64,000 nt of DNA. Origin: Nonomuraea solani. Lineage in GTDB: Bacteria > Actinomycetota > Actinomycetes > Streptosporangiales > Streptosporangiaceae. Location: the NCBI RefSeq assembly GCF_900108335.1, contig NZ_FNVT01000005.1, positions 434,001 through 498,000 on the forward strand. Direction: 5' to 3'. Under the pieces are notes generated by a model. That model saw only the letters and a list, made by a program, of their open reading frames with translations. It did not search any database and was not told the DNA's origin. Of this stretch, positions 22,215 to 31,095 are shown piece by piece. Numbering within the stretch: the first letter of the stretch is position 1; every line of letters begins with the position of its first letter. The position numbers and the translations under genes were made by a program.

Positions 22215-23684
22215 TCATTTCGACAGTGCCCCGGAGACCAGGCGGGCGGCGGCGATGGCCGTCTCCTTGTCCGCCTTGGCGGTGGCGGGCATGTCGGTGC
22301 GCTGCCAGACCACTTCGCCCAGCAGATTACTCGTACGGAAAAGCAGCGTGCTGGTGGATGTGCCGCTTTTGCTCGAAGTCATCGCGAGCTTGAAGGAGCT
22401 CTGCACGATCGCCGACTCCCCGACCTGCGCCACGTCGCTGACCGACCCGTGCGCCTCGCGCATGTTGGTGCCCTGGGCGGCGGCGCGGCTGGTCTTCTCG
22501 CTGGCGAAGCGGCGCTTGGCCACCTCGACACCGCCGAAGTCGCCGTTGGGACGCTCGGCCCAGGCGCGCACGACGAGACGGCGTACGGCGCCCGCGCCCG
22601 CGTCCAGCTTGACGACCAGCTGGCACTCGTCGGTCCTGGTGCGGGTGCGTTCGATGGGGCCGTCCATGAACTCGGCGGCCTGGGTGTCGCTGAGGAGCTT
22701 GCACGGGTCGGGCGCCTGGGCGAACCTGCCCATCGGCGGTCCCTGGCCGGCGAGGGCGCCGATGGCGTACCAGCCGCCCGCGCCCAGCGCCACCACGGCG
22801 GCGAGGGCGGCCGGCAGCAGCCAGCCACGGCGCTTGCCCGGCAGCCGGTGGCGCCGCCCTGGATCCGTCTCCGGGCCGGTCAGGTTGATCAGGGATTGCC
22901 GGACCTGCGCCGCCGTGGGGCGGGCCGCGGGGTCCTTGGCGAGCATGGCCATCAGCAGCGCGCCGAAGACGCGCCCGGCCCTGGCCGGGTAGGGCGGCTC
23001 GTGCAGCAGCACGGCGGCCGCCACCGCGGCGGGCAGCGCCCGCTCGAACGGCCCACGGCCCTCCACCGCGGTGTAGAGGCTGGCGCCGAGCGACCACAGG
23101 TCGGAGGAGGGCCCCGAGGGCTCCTCGTTGAGCCGTTCCGGGGCCATGTAGCCGGGTGAGCCGGCACCGCCGTAGCTGTGGCCGTGCGCGTTCATCGGCA
23201 CGGCGATGCCGAAGTCGGTGAGCATCGCCGAGCCGTCGGCGTCGAGCAGGATGTTGGCCGGTTTGACGTCCTGGTGCAGCATGCCGTGCGCGTGCGCGAC
23301 CTCCAGCGCCGACAGCACCCGCAGCCCGATCCCGGCCACGTAGCCGGGGGGCAGCGGCCCGCCCTCCTTGATGACCTTGTCCAGGGAGCGGCCGGTGACC
23401 AGGTCCATGATGATCCACGGCTGGTGGCCTTCGAGGACGACGTCGTGCACGAGCACGATGGCCTGGTCGCGCAGCCGGCCCGCGGACCTGGCCTCGTGGA
23501 TGGCCCGGTCGACGAACTCCGCGCGCTGGTGCGGGCTCAGGGCGTCGGGGACGCGTACCTGCTTGACCGCGACCTGCCGGTCGAGGATCTCGTCGATCGC
23601 CCGCCACACGGTGCCCGCGCCGCCCTGTCCGAGGCGCTCGATCAGCCGGTAGCGGCCCGCGAGCAGATAGAGGTCATCCGGCAT
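22215..23684 (-). CDS. receptor Ser/Thr protein kinase with extracellular two-Cys domain
   Basis: A 489-residue PknB-type kinase. The kinase domain (about 8-265) has GQGGAGTVW (glycine loop), VAVKQVRV (ATP Lys), HGMLHQDVKPANILL, TDFGIAVP and MAPERL. The catalytic loop reads HQD instead of the RD-kinase HRD; Asp is kept, so activity is expected but without Arg-dependent loop activation. One helix (GWLLPAALAAVVALGAGGWYAIG, about 287-309) leads to an extracellular domain with PCKLLSDTQAAEF and ECQLVV. The ATG at 23684 overlaps the upstream kinase gene by 11 bp. Ligand and substrates are unknown. Confidence 0.88.
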   Translation of the reverse strand: MPDDLYLLAGRYRLIERLGQGGAGTVWRAIDEILDRQVAVKQVRVPDALSPHQRAEFVDRAIHEARSAGRLRDQAIVLVHDVVLEGHQPWIIMDLVTGRSLDKVIKEGGPLPPGYVAGIGLRVLSALEVAHAHGMLHQDVKPANILLDADGSAMLTDFGIAVPMNAHGHSYGGAGSPGYMAPERLNEEPSGPSSDLWSLGASLYTAVEGRGPFERALPAAVAAAVLLHEPPYPARAGRVFGALLMAMLAKDPAARPTAAQVRQSLINLTGPETDPGRRHRLPGKRRGWLLPAALAAVVALGAGGWYAIGALAGQGPPMGRFAQAPDPCKLLSDTQAAEFMDGPIERTRTRTDECQLVVKLDAGAGAVRRLVVRAWAERPNGDFGGVEVAKRRFASEKTSRAAAQGTNMREAHGSVSDVAQVGESAIVQSSFKLAMTSSKSGTSTSTLLFRTSNLLGEVVWQRTDMPATAKADKETAIAAARLVSGALSK

Positions 23685-25179
23685 TGCGCAACGCCTGCTC
23701 GCTCGTCTGCGCGGCCTTCAGCGCCGACCGCCTGACGTCCTCGTCGGTCGGCTTGACGGCCAGCGTGGTGTATTCGACCTTCACCACCAGGTTGGCCAGC
23801 CGGTAGAAGATGTGGGCCGAGTGGACGCGGCCGGTGTCGCCGGTCAGCTCGAAGGCGAACGCCTCCTCGCCGACGCCGGTGATCGGCCGGACGGCGGTGC
23901 GCTTGGCCTTCCTCGTGTCCTTGACGCCGATCTCGGGCCACGTCCAGTCGATGTCATCGTATTTGGCCCAGTAGCGCTTCTGGTTCTGGAACAGCTTGCC
24001 TGCCGAGGCCGTGGTCATCGACCACGGGTCGACGGTGTCGGAGTCCTTCTGCACCTGCAGGCCCACGCCGGTGCCGGAGATCAGCGGCCAGCCGCACTTG
24101 GGGCCCTCGTCGTCGGAGCCCGGCTGCGGCTTCGGCGGCTGCGCGACGCGCAGCAGCAGGCCCGCCTCCTCGGCGCTGATCAGCTTGCACACGTCCAGGG
24201 GCACGGTGAACGCCTCCGGAGTGCCGCCGCCCTGGTTCCGCAGGAACAGGAAACCGGCCGTGCCGGCCGCGAGGGCGAGCACCGTGCCGGCGGCGATCCA
24301 GATCGCGGCCCGGCCGCGACGGCCGGTCCTGCCCGGCGCGGTCACGTCCTGGGTGGCGGGCAGCCGTGGCAGCGGCCCGCCGGCGGCCACCTGCCGCAGC
24401 GCCTGGAGGACCGCGCGCGCGTCGAGCCGGGCGCCCGGGTGGTGCGCCATCATCGCGCCCAGCAGCGGCCCGAGCGGCCCCGGGGCGACCGGCACCGGCT
24501 CCAGCAGCGTGGCGCGCACCCGCTGCGCCGCCGACCCCTCGTAGGCCGGCGCGCCGGTCAGCGCGACGTAGAGCGTGGCGCCGAGGGACCACAGGTCGCT
24601 GGCCGGGCCGCCGGGCTGGCCTTCGAGCCGCTCGGGCGCGATGAACCCGGGCGAGCCGATCATCAGCCCCTGCTCGGTGAGCGTGGCCTGGCCCTCCTGC
24701 CTGGCGATGCCGAAGTCGGTGAGCACCACCCGGCCGCTCTCGGTCAGGAAGACGTTGCCCGGCTTGACGTCGCGGTGCTGCAGCCCCTGGGCGTGGGCGA
24801 CGCTCAGCGCCTCCAGCACGTCGGCGCCGACCCGCGCGGCATAATCGGCCGGCATGGGACCGAACTCGCGCACCGTGTCGGCCAGCGTGCGGCCCCGCAG
24901 CAGCTCCATGACCAGCCACGGCCGCTCCTGCTCGACGACCACGTCGTGCAGGGCCACGATGCCGGGGTGGCGCAGGCGCGCGGTGGCCTGCGCCTCGCGC
25001 ACCGCCCGTTTCACCGAGTCGGCCCGCTCCTTGGGCGACATGCCCTCGGGCAGCGTGAGCTCCTTGACCGCGACATCGCGATCAAGCATCTCATCCCTGG
25101 CCAGCCATACCTTTCCCATGCCACCGGCGCCCAGGGGGCGCAGCAGGGAGTAGCGGCCGGCAAGTCTTCCCGCGGACAT
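23674..25179 (-). CDS. receptor Ser/Thr protein kinase with extracellular two-Cys domain
   Basis: A 501-residue paralogue of the following kinase. Motifs: GAGGMGKVW, VAVKELTL, QHRDVKPGNVFL (canonical HRD), LTDFGIAR and IAPERL; APASDLWSLGATLY-like region F. A helix (AAIWIAAGTVLALAAGTAGFLFL, about 295-317) leads to an extracellular sensor with DVCKLISAEEAGLL and PKCGWPL, matching the two-Cys pattern of its neighbours. The start is uncertain: ATG 25179 or TTG 25197, neither with a good binding site. It overlaps the next kinase gene by 11 bp, so the two kinases are coexpressed and may form heteromers. It is divergent from the exonuclease gene. Confidence 0.88.
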   Translation of the reverse strand: MSAGRLAGRYSLLRPLGAGGMGKVWLARDEMLDRDVAVKELTLPEGMSPKERADSVKRAVREAQATARLRHPGIVALHDVVVEQERPWLVMELLRGRTLADTVREFGPMPADYAARVGADVLEALSVAHAQGLQHRDVKPGNVFLTESGRVVLTDFGIARQEGQATLTEQGLMIGSPGFIAPERLEGQPGGPASDLWSLGATLYVALTGAPAYEGSAAQRVRATLLEPVPVAPGPLGPLLGAMMAHHPGARLDARAVLQALRQVAAGGPLPRLPATQDVTAPGRTGRRGRAAIWIAAGTVLALAAGTAGFLFLRNQGGGTPEAFTVPLDVCKLISAEEAGLLLRVAQPPKPQPGSDDEGPKCGWPLISGTGVGLQVQKDSDTVDPWSMTTASAGKLFQNQKRYWAKYDDIDWTWPEIGVKDTRKAKRTAVRPITGVGEEAFAFELTGDTGRVHSAHIFYRLANLVVKVEYTTLAVKPTDEDVRRSALKAAQTSEQALRNAG

Positions 25180-25254
25180 AAAGGGAAGGGTAACCAAACT
25201 CCAAGTGGGGTGGAGACTCGTTCCTGTCGGTCCCCCTCTCTATGGTCTTGGTTC

Positions 25255-26979
25255 GTGGATCCGGTTCAAGGCACTCTCGACGAGCTCGGCACCCCGCTGA
25301 GCGACGTCACGTTCGTCGTGTTCGACCTCGAGACGACCGGCGGCTCGCCGGCCGAAGATTCGATCACCGAGATCGGCGCGGTCAAGGTGCGGGCGGGCGA
25401 GGTGCTCGGCGAGTTCTCCACCCTGGTCGATCCCGGCGGGCCGATCCCGCCGTTCATCTCGGTGCTGACCGGCATCACCGACGCCATGGTCGTGGCCGCG
25501 CCGAAGATCGGGGCGGTGCTGCCGAGCTTCCTGGAGTTCATCCGCGGCGCCACGCTGGTGGCGCACAACGCCGGCTTCGACACCCGCTTCGTCAAGGCCG
25601 CCTGCGCCGAGCACGGCTATCCCCCGCCGGCCAACCCGGTCGTCGACACCGTCGACCTGGCCCGGCGCGTGCTGACCCGCGACGAGACGCCCAACGCCAA
25701 GCTGGGCACGCTGGCCAGGTTCTTCCGCAGCCCCGTCGAGCCGTGCCACCGCGCCCTCCAGGACGCCAGGGCCACCGTCGACGTGCTCCACGGGCTGATC
25801 GAGCGGGCCGGGTCCTTCCAGGTGCACACGCTCGAAGAGCTCAAGTCGTTCGTCCGGGCCCCCACGCCCGTGCAGCAGGCCAAGCGGCACCTGGCCGAGT
25901 CGGTGCCCCACTCCCCCGGCGTCTACATGTTCGAGGACGAGCGCGGCGAGGTCCTCTACATCGGCAAGAGCACCAACCTGCGCAACCGGGTGCGCTCCTA
26001 CTTCACCGCCGGCGAGACCAGGCCGCGCATCCGCGAGATGATCGGCATCGCCGAGCGGGTGCGCCACATCGTCTGCTCGACCGGGCTGGAGGCCGAGGTC
26101 AGGGAGCTGCGCCTGATCGGCGGCGCCAAACCGCGCTACAACCGGCGCTCACGCTTCCCCGAGAAGATGCTCTGGCTCAAGCTCACCACCGACCACTTCC
26201 CGCGCCTGTCGATCGTGCGCGAGCTCAAGGACGACGGCGCCACCTATCTCGGCCCCTTCACCAGCGCCCGGCTGGCCGACGACGCCCGCATCGCCCTGCA
26301 CGAGGCCGTCCCGCTGCGCCAGTGCACCCAGCCGATCTCGCTGCGCACCACGCGGGCGCCCTGCGTGCTGCACGAGATGGGCCGCTGCGGCGCCCCCTGC
26401 GCGGGCAAGGAGAGCCCGGAGCGCTACGCGGCCCACGCCGAGAACGCCCGCCGCGCCATGACGCTCGACGCCTCGCCCGTCTTCACCGCCGTTTCCGCCC
26501 GCATGGAGCGTCTGTCGGTGGAGCAGCGCTACGAGGAGGCGTCGGTCGACCGCGACCGGCTGGCCTCGTTCGTCCGCACCGCGGCCCGCATGCAGCGCCT
26601 GAGCGCCATCACGCGCATCCCGCAGCTCGTGGCCGCCAGCCCGGCCTTCGGCGGCGGCTGGGACATCCACGTCGTTCGCTACGGGCGGCTGGCCGCGGCC
26701 GGCGTCATGCCGAAGGGCGCCCACCCGACCCCTTTCGTGGCCTCCCTCACGGCCACCGCCGAGGTCGTCCTGCCCGGGCCCGGCCCGGTCCACGCGGCCA
26801 GCGCGGAGGAGACGGAGTGCATCCTGCGCTGGCTGGAGTCGCCAGGGGTGCGCCTGGTGGAGGTGGACGGCGAGTGGAGCCTGCCCGCCCGGGGCGCCGC
26901 CCGCCACAAGGCCCGCATCGACCTGGCCTACCGGCAGCTCGATCAGCGTCGCGGACGAGAGGGGCGACCTTTGAGGTGA
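25255..26979 (+). CDS. DEDDh 3'-5' exonuclease fused to GIY-YIG/UvrC-like domain
   Basis: A 574-residue protein. Residues about 15-185 form a DnaQ-like exonuclease: VVFDLETTGGSP (D-x-E), VAHNAGFDTRF, and HRALQDARATVD (the final His/Asp). Residues about 220-300 form a GIY-YIG nuclease: GVYMFEDERGEVLYIGKSTNLRNRVRSYF. The rest resembles the UvrC middle region (RCGAPCAGKESPERYAAHAENAR) but lacks the RNase H-like second nuclease. It is the actinobacterial Rv2191-type protein, related to Cho, with a presumed repair role. GTG 25255 is chosen; a -10-like TATGGT (25241-25246) eight bases before it suggests a leaderless mRNA. Confidence 0.9.
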   Translation: MDPVQGTLDELGTPLSDVTFVVFDLETTGGSPAEDSITEIGAVKVRAGEVLGEFSTLVDPGGPIPPFISVLTGITDAMVVAAPKIGAVLPSFLEFIRGATLVAHNAGFDTRFVKAACAEHGYPPPANPVVDTVDLARRVLTRDETPNAKLGTLARFFRSPVEPCHRALQDARATVDVLHGLIERAGSFQVHTLEELKSFVRAPTPVQQAKRHLAESVPHSPGVYMFEDERGEVLYIGKSTNLRNRVRSYFTAGETRPRIREMIGIAERVRHIVCSTGLEAEVRELRLIGGAKPRYNRRSRFPEKMLWLKLTTDHFPRLSIVRELKDDGATYLGPFTSARLADDARIALHEAVPLRQCTQPISLRTTRAPCVLHEMGRCGAPCAGKESPERYAAHAENARRAMTLDASPVFTAVSARMERLSVEQRYEEASVDRDRLASFVRTAARMQRLSAITRIPQLVAASPAFGGGWDIHVVRYGRLAAAGVMPKGAHPTPFVASLTATAEVVLPGPGPVHAASAEETECILRWLESPGVRLVEVDGEWSLPARGAARHKARIDLAYRQLDQRRGREGRPLR

Positions 26980-26996
26980 AACGATAGAGTTGATGC

Positions 26997-27284
26997 ATGG
27001 TCACGGCTATCGTCCACATCAACGCAGAGGTAGACCGGATCCCGGAGGTCGCCCAGACGATCGCCGAGATCGACGGGGTCAGCGAGGTCTACTCCATCAC
27101 CGGCGAATTCGACCTGATGGCCATGGTCAGGGTCGCCGCCTACGAGGAGATCGCCGAGGTCGTCCCGGGGCGCATCAACAAGGTCGCGGGCGTCCTGCAC
27201 ACCGAGACGCACATCGCCTTCCGCGCCTACTCCCGCCACGATCTCGACGCGGCCTTCTCCATCGGCTTCCCCGAGACCGACTGA
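26997..27284 (+). CDS. stand-alone Lrp/AsnC ligand-binding (RAM) domain protein
   Basis: A 95-residue protein consisting only of the RAM effector domain of Lrp/AsnC regulators: AIVHINAEVDRIPEVAQTIAEIDGVSEVYSITGEFDLMAMVRV with the turn G-x-x-D, and a C-terminal helix. There is no DNA-binding half. Such proteins form octamers that bind amino acids. The ATG at 26997 is 6 nt after a -10-like TAGAGT (26985-26990), so it may be leaderless. It lies 17 bp after the exonuclease gene and converges on the qcr operon. Its 3' end, with stop codon, is partly duplicated just downstream. Confidence 0.88.
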   Translation: MVTAIVHINAEVDRIPEVAQTIAEIDGVSEVYSITGEFDLMAMVRVAAYEEIAEVVPGRINKVAGVLHTETHIAFRAYSRHDLDAAFSIGFPETD

Positions 27285-27336
27285 CACCCGGGTTCTGTCT
27301 TTTTCCCGAGACCGACCGACACCCGGGTTCTGTCTT
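27270..27336 (+). repeat. about 32-bp direct repeat of a gene end
   Basis: The segment beginning CCCGAGACCGAC and continuing ACCCGGGTTCTGTCTT occurs at 27270-27301 and at 27305-27336, a 35-bp offset with one mismatch that removes the TGA stop in the second copy. It is a recent small duplication of the RAM gene's tail. The remaining gap to 27461 shows nothing recognisable. Confidence 0.85.
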
Positions 27337-27461
27337 CATCTTTTACGGCTCCGCCCAGGACACCCGCACGCGCCATAGACCGTTGCCGTCCATCATGGCC
27401 GGTCGTGAAGGCTCACGGGTCTCTCGCCGTGACGGAGCGCGTTCTTGACCCCGTGAAGACG

Positions 27462-27496
27462 AAAGCCCGGCCCGGCGAAATGCCGGACCGGGCTTT
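27462..27496. terminator. bidirectional terminator
   Basis: AAAGCCCGG-C-CCGGC pairs with GCCGG-A-CCGGGCTTT around GAAAT, with a single mismatch. It lies between the convergent RAM gene and qcrB, and the flanking A/T runs suit both directions. Confidence 0.85.
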
Positions 27497-27504
27497 CCCA
27501 TGGA

Positions 27505-29163
27505 TCAATGCGTCAGACTGCGATCCTCGCCGCTGCCGATGGCGGCGTGCTCGTCGTCGTCATGATCGTGCCCATGCCCGTCGTCCAGCGGGATCTTCTC
27601 CCCGCCGTACGCCTTCGACATGCGGGCGCGCAGCTTGCCGAGCGGGCCGCGCATGCCCTTCGGCGGGATGCCCGCGCTGTCCTCCTCCACCGGCAGCATC
27701 GGCACGGCCTCCTTGCCGCGCACGTGGGCCTCGATGTCGTCCGCCGGCGGCGTGTGGACCTCGATGAACTCACCGTGCGGCAGCCGCTTGATCACGCCGG
27801 ACTCGACGCCGTGCGAGATGACCGCCTGGTCGGAGCGCTGCAGGCCGAGGCACATGCGGTAGGTGATCAGGTAGGCCAGGGCCGGCCCCACGAAGATCAG
27901 CACGCGCCCGGCGTAGGTCGTCCAGTTGAGGCTGACGTGGAAGAACGCCGAGATCTCGTCGTTGGCGCCGAGCAGCCAAAGCAGGCCGTAGAACGTGATG
28001 GCCGTCATGCCGATCGAGGTGCGGTGCGGGTTGTTGCGGGGACGCTCCGCGACGTGGTGCTCGCGGTTGTCGCCCGTCACCCAGCGTTCCAGGAACGGAT
28101 AGAGCGCCAGGCCCGTCATGATGATGCCCATCGGCACGAGCGCCGGGATGATGACGCTCAGCGGCAGCGTGCCCGCGTGGGAGGTGCCGAAGAGGTTGAT
28201 CTCCCAGGCCGGCATGATGCGCAGCGCGCCTTCGAGGAAGCCCATGTAGAAGTCGGGCTGCGAACCCGCCGACACGTCGGCCGGTGTGTACGGGCCGAAC
28301 AGCCAGATCGGGTTGATCTGGGCGAACGTCGCCAGCCCGCTGACCACGGCCAGCGTGAACAGGAAGTAAGCGCCCGCCTTGGCCATGAAGGCCGGGTAGA
28401 ACGGCGCGCCGACCACGTTCTTGTTGGTCCGGCTCTTGCCCGGCATCTGCGTGTGCTTCTGCACCCACATGAGCACCATGTGGGCCGAGATCAGCGCCAG
28501 CAGGATGCCCGGGATGAGCAGGATGTGCAGCGAGTAGAACCGCGCGATGACATCCTCGCCCGGATATTCCCCGCCGAACAGGAAGAACGTGATGTACGTG
28601 CCCACCAGCGGCAGCGAGATCGCCACGCCCTCGGTGATCCGCAGACCGGCGCCGGAGAGCAGGTCGTCGGGGAGGGAGTAGCCGGTCAGGCCCTCGGCCA
28701 GCGCCAGCGTCAGCAGCAGCACGCCGATGAGCCAGTTGATCTCGCGCGGCTTGCGGTAGGCGCCGGTGAAGAACACGCGCAGCGCGTGCACCATCATGCC
28801 GGCCACGAAGAGGAGGGCCGCCCAGTGGTGCATCTGCCTGATCAGCAGACCACCCCGGACGTCGAAGCTGAGCTCCAGCGACGACGCGTAGGCCTCCGAC
28901 ATCATGACGCCCTTGAGCGGCGCGTACGAGCCGTCGTAGGGGATCTCCATCATGCTCGGCTTGTACCAGAACGTCAGGAACGTACCGGTGAGCAGCAGAA
29001 TGATGAACGAGTAGAGCGCGATCTCACCCAGCAGGAACGACCAGTGGTCGGGGAACACCTTGCGCAGGTTGCGCTTGAGGAAGTTGGCCCCGCCGAGGCG
29101 CTCGTCGAGAAAGTTCGCCGGGCCGGCGATGCCCTTCGGTACCTTGTTCAGCTCGTCGCTCAT
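27505..29163 (-). CDS. qcrB: cytochrome bc1 complex cytochrome b subunit
   Basis: A 552-residue membrane subunit of the actinobacterial menaquinol:cytochrome c reductase. Paired haem-ligating histidines are in QMHHWAALLFVAGMMVHALRVF (helix II) and FYSLHILLIPGILLALISAHMVLM (helix IV). The quinol-site PDDL-like motif appears as SLPDDLLSG, with further helices to residue about 430. A long charged cytosolic tail ends HGHDHDDDEHAAIGSGED, which is His/Asp rich. Its ATG overlaps the qcrA stop by 4 bp. It forms the bcc-aa3 supercomplex with the ctaC/D/E/F products encoded nearby. Confidence 0.96.
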   Translation of the reverse strand: MSDELNKVPKGIAGPANFLDERLGGANFLKRNLRKVFPDHWSFLLGEIALYSFIILLLTGTFLTFWYKPSMMEIPYDGSYAPLKGVMMSEAYASSLELSFDVRGGLLIRQMHHWAALLFVAGMMVHALRVFFTGAYRKPREINWLIGVLLLTLALAEGLTGYSLPDDLLSGAGLRITEGVAISLPLVGTYITFFLFGGEYPGEDVIARFYSLHILLIPGILLALISAHMVLMWVQKHTQMPGKSRTNKNVVGAPFYPAFMAKAGAYFLFTLAVVSGLATFAQINPIWLFGPYTPADVSAGSQPDFYMGFLEGALRIMPAWEINLFGTSHAGTLPLSVIIPALVPMGIIMTGLALYPFLERWVTGDNREHHVAERPRNNPHRTSIGMTAITFYGLLWLLGANDEISAFFHVSLNWTTYAGRVLIFVGPALAYLITYRMCLGLQRSDQAVISHGVESGVIKRLPHGEFIEVHTPPADDIEAHVRGKEAVPMLPVEEDSAGIPPKGMRGPLGKLRARMSKAYGGEKIPLDDGHGHDHDDDEHAAIGSGEDRSLTH

Positions 29164-30275
29164 GCCTGGCCTCCCTTCGCCCTGGCCTCGGCCTCGGCGT
29201 CACCGCGTTCCCAGTAGCTGGGCCCGACCGGCACCTCGAAGTCGCCCTGGGCGATGAGGTAGCCCTCCGCGTCGACGGTGATCGGCAGCTGCGGCAGCGG
29301 CCGCGCGGCCGGGCCGAAGATGACCTTCGCGCCGTCGGCGGCGTCGAACGTGGACTGGTGACACGGGCAGAGGATGTGATGGGTGTTCTGCTCGTAGAGG
29401 GCCGCGGGGCAGCCCACGTGGGTGCAGATCTTGGAGTAGGCCACGATCCCGTCGTGCGTCCAGTTCCGCCGCACGCCGTCCTTGATGTCGTCGGGGCGGA
29501 ACTTGATCAGGATGAGCGTGGCCTTGGCCAGCGCGGTCAGGTCGTGCTGGTAGCCCTCGGGGACGACCGACAGGATGCCGCCGGGCGAGTTGAAGTCGGC
29601 CGCCCTGATCGGCTGGCCGGTGCCCTCGACGACGAGCCTGAGCGGCTTGCCCTCTTTGTTCTTCTCGCCCCAGACGGTGTGGCGCAGCGTCTTGTTGAAC
29701 TTCGCGCCGGGCATCTTGCTGTTGTCGAGGTCGCGCAGCAGCACGATCGGGACCAGCCCGAGCGGCGCGGCCGCCAGCAGCAGCGTGCGGCGCAGCAGCT
29801 TGCGCTTGACGAAGCCGCTCTCGTTGGCGCCCTGGATGAACGTGTCGGCCACGACCTCGCGGTCGGGCTCGTCGGAGGCCATCTCGTGGCGCTCCTGGAC
29901 CAGGGAGAACTTCGGCATGATCTGGCGGACCCAGACCACGATGCCGACCGCCAGGCCCAGGATCGCCAGCGTCAGCGTGCCGCCCAGCGCGAGGTTGGAC
30001 GTGCCCGTCGCCTCCGGGCTGCCGACCTGGAAGTAGACGTAGCTGATGATGAACGCGATGCCCGCCAGGAAGGTGATCGCGAAGCAGAGCGCCACGATCT
30101 TCTCGGCCTTGCGGGCCTTGGTCTCGTCCTGGAGCGTGACGCCGGGGACCTCGGCGTCGGCGTCGGCGGACTCGTCCGCGTCGCCGAGCATCGAGGTGCC
30201 CGGTGCGGGGGTGCCGATGACGCGCTTGGGTACGCGCTCGTCCGGCTGCTCGATCTCGTGCTCGTTGTCTGTCAT
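29160..30275 (-). CDS. qcrA: cytochrome bc1 complex Rieske iron-sulfur subunit
   Basis: A 371-residue Rieske protein of the actinobacterial type. A charged N-terminus is followed by helices (VALCFAITFLAGIAFIISYVYF; ALGGTLTLAILGLAVGIVVWV; RTLLLAAAPLGLVPIVLL), then the soluble domain with cluster motifs CTHVGCP (near residue 282) and CPCHQSTF, whose two Cys/His pairs bind the 2Fe-2S centre, and GPAARPLPQLP. The ATG at 30275 overlaps the qcrC stop (ATGA), and its own stop overlaps the qcrB start. It shuttles electrons from menaquinol to the dihaem QcrC. Confidence 0.96.
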   Translation of the reverse strand: MTDNEHEIEQPDERVPKRVIGTPAPGTSMLGDADESADADAEVPGVTLQDETKARKAEKIVALCFAITFLAGIAFIISYVYFQVGSPEATGTSNLALGGTLTLAILGLAVGIVVWVRQIMPKFSLVQERHEMASDEPDREVVADTFIQGANESGFVKRKLLRRTLLLAAAPLGLVPIVLLRDLDNSKMPGAKFNKTLRHTVWGEKNKEGKPLRLVVEGTGQPIRAADFNSPGGILSVVPEGYQHDLTALAKATLILIKFRPDDIKDGVRRNWTHDGIVAYSKICTHVGCPAALYEQNTHHILCPCHQSTFDAADGAKVIFGPAARPLPQLPITVDAEGYLIAQGDFEVPVGPSYWERGDAEAEARAKGGQA

Positions 30276-31081
30276 GACTTCTGTCGCTTCTTCGCGGTGA
30301 TCCAGATGGCTGCGAGTGCGAGGGCGGCGATGCCCACCACAAACGCTGCGAGACCTTCGGTGACCGGGCCGATGCGGCCGAGGCCGAACCCGCCCGGGTC
30401 CTTCTGCGCGCGGACCTGCGTGATGTAGGCGATCATGCTGCGCTTCTCTTCGGGCGTGATCGTCGTGTCGTTGAAGACCGGCATCGCCTGCGGCCCCGTG
30501 ACCATCGCCTCGTAGATCTGCGTCGGCGTCGCCTCGTTGAGATTGGGCGCGTATTTGCCCTGCGTCAAGGCTCCGCCCGCACCGGCCCAGTTGTGGCACT
30601 GGATGCAGTTGGCGCGGAAGAGCTCACCGCCCTTGCCGGCGTCGCCCAGCTTCGCGTCGACCTGCTCGGCGCCCGGAACCTGCGGGCCGCCGCCGAGCGA
30701 CTGCACGTAGGCCGAGATCTGGCGGATCTTCGTCTCGTCGACCCACTCCGGCATCGGCTTGCGCGGGGCCTGGGGGCCGGGCGCGGCGGCCGGCATCCGG
30801 CCCGTGCTCATCTGGAAGTCGACGGCCGCGGCGCCGACGCCGATGAGGGTGGGGGCCGTGTCGGTGCCCTGCGCGTTCATGCCGTGGCAGCTCGAGCAGT
30901 GCTTGACGAACAGGCTCTTGCCCTCGGCCACATCGTCGACCTTGCCCGCCGCCAATGCCGCGTCGGCAGGCTTACCCGCCTGGACAAAGGCGGCGTATAC
31001 CATCCCGACCAGCGCCAACGCCAAAATCAGGACGGCGTATCTCGCGAGGGGATGCCGCCGCCAAGCGGTGATCCTAATCAC
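30272..31081 (-). CDS. qcrC: cytochrome bc1 complex dihaem cytochrome c subunit
   Basis: A 269-residue membrane-bound cytochrome cc. An N-terminal signal-anchor (YAVLILALALVGMVYAAFV) leads to two haem c domains, CSSCH at residues 62-66 and CIQCH at 159-163, each with a downstream Met region (TGRMPAA; QAMPVF). A C-terminal helix (GLAAFVVGIAALALAAIWI) anchors it. The two haems replace the soluble cytochrome c, passing electrons directly to CtaC. The GTG start at 31081 lies 14 bp after ctaE, and the gene overlaps qcrA by 4 bp. Confidence 0.96.
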   Translation of the reverse strand: MIRITAWRRHPLARYAVLILALALVGMVYAAFVQAGKPADAALAAGKVDDVAEGKSLFVKHCSSCHGMNAQGTDTAPTLIGVGAAAVDFQMSTGRMPAAAPGPQAPRKPMPEWVDETKIRQISAYVQSLGGGPQVPGAEQVDAKLGDAGKGGELFRANCIQCHNWAGAGGALTQGKYAPNLNEATPTQIYEAMVTGPQAMPVFNDTTITPEEKRSMIAYITQVRAQKDPGGFGLGRIGPVTEGLAAFVVGIAALALAAIWITAKKRQKS

Positions 31082-31095
31082 TGAGATCCCGTTCC

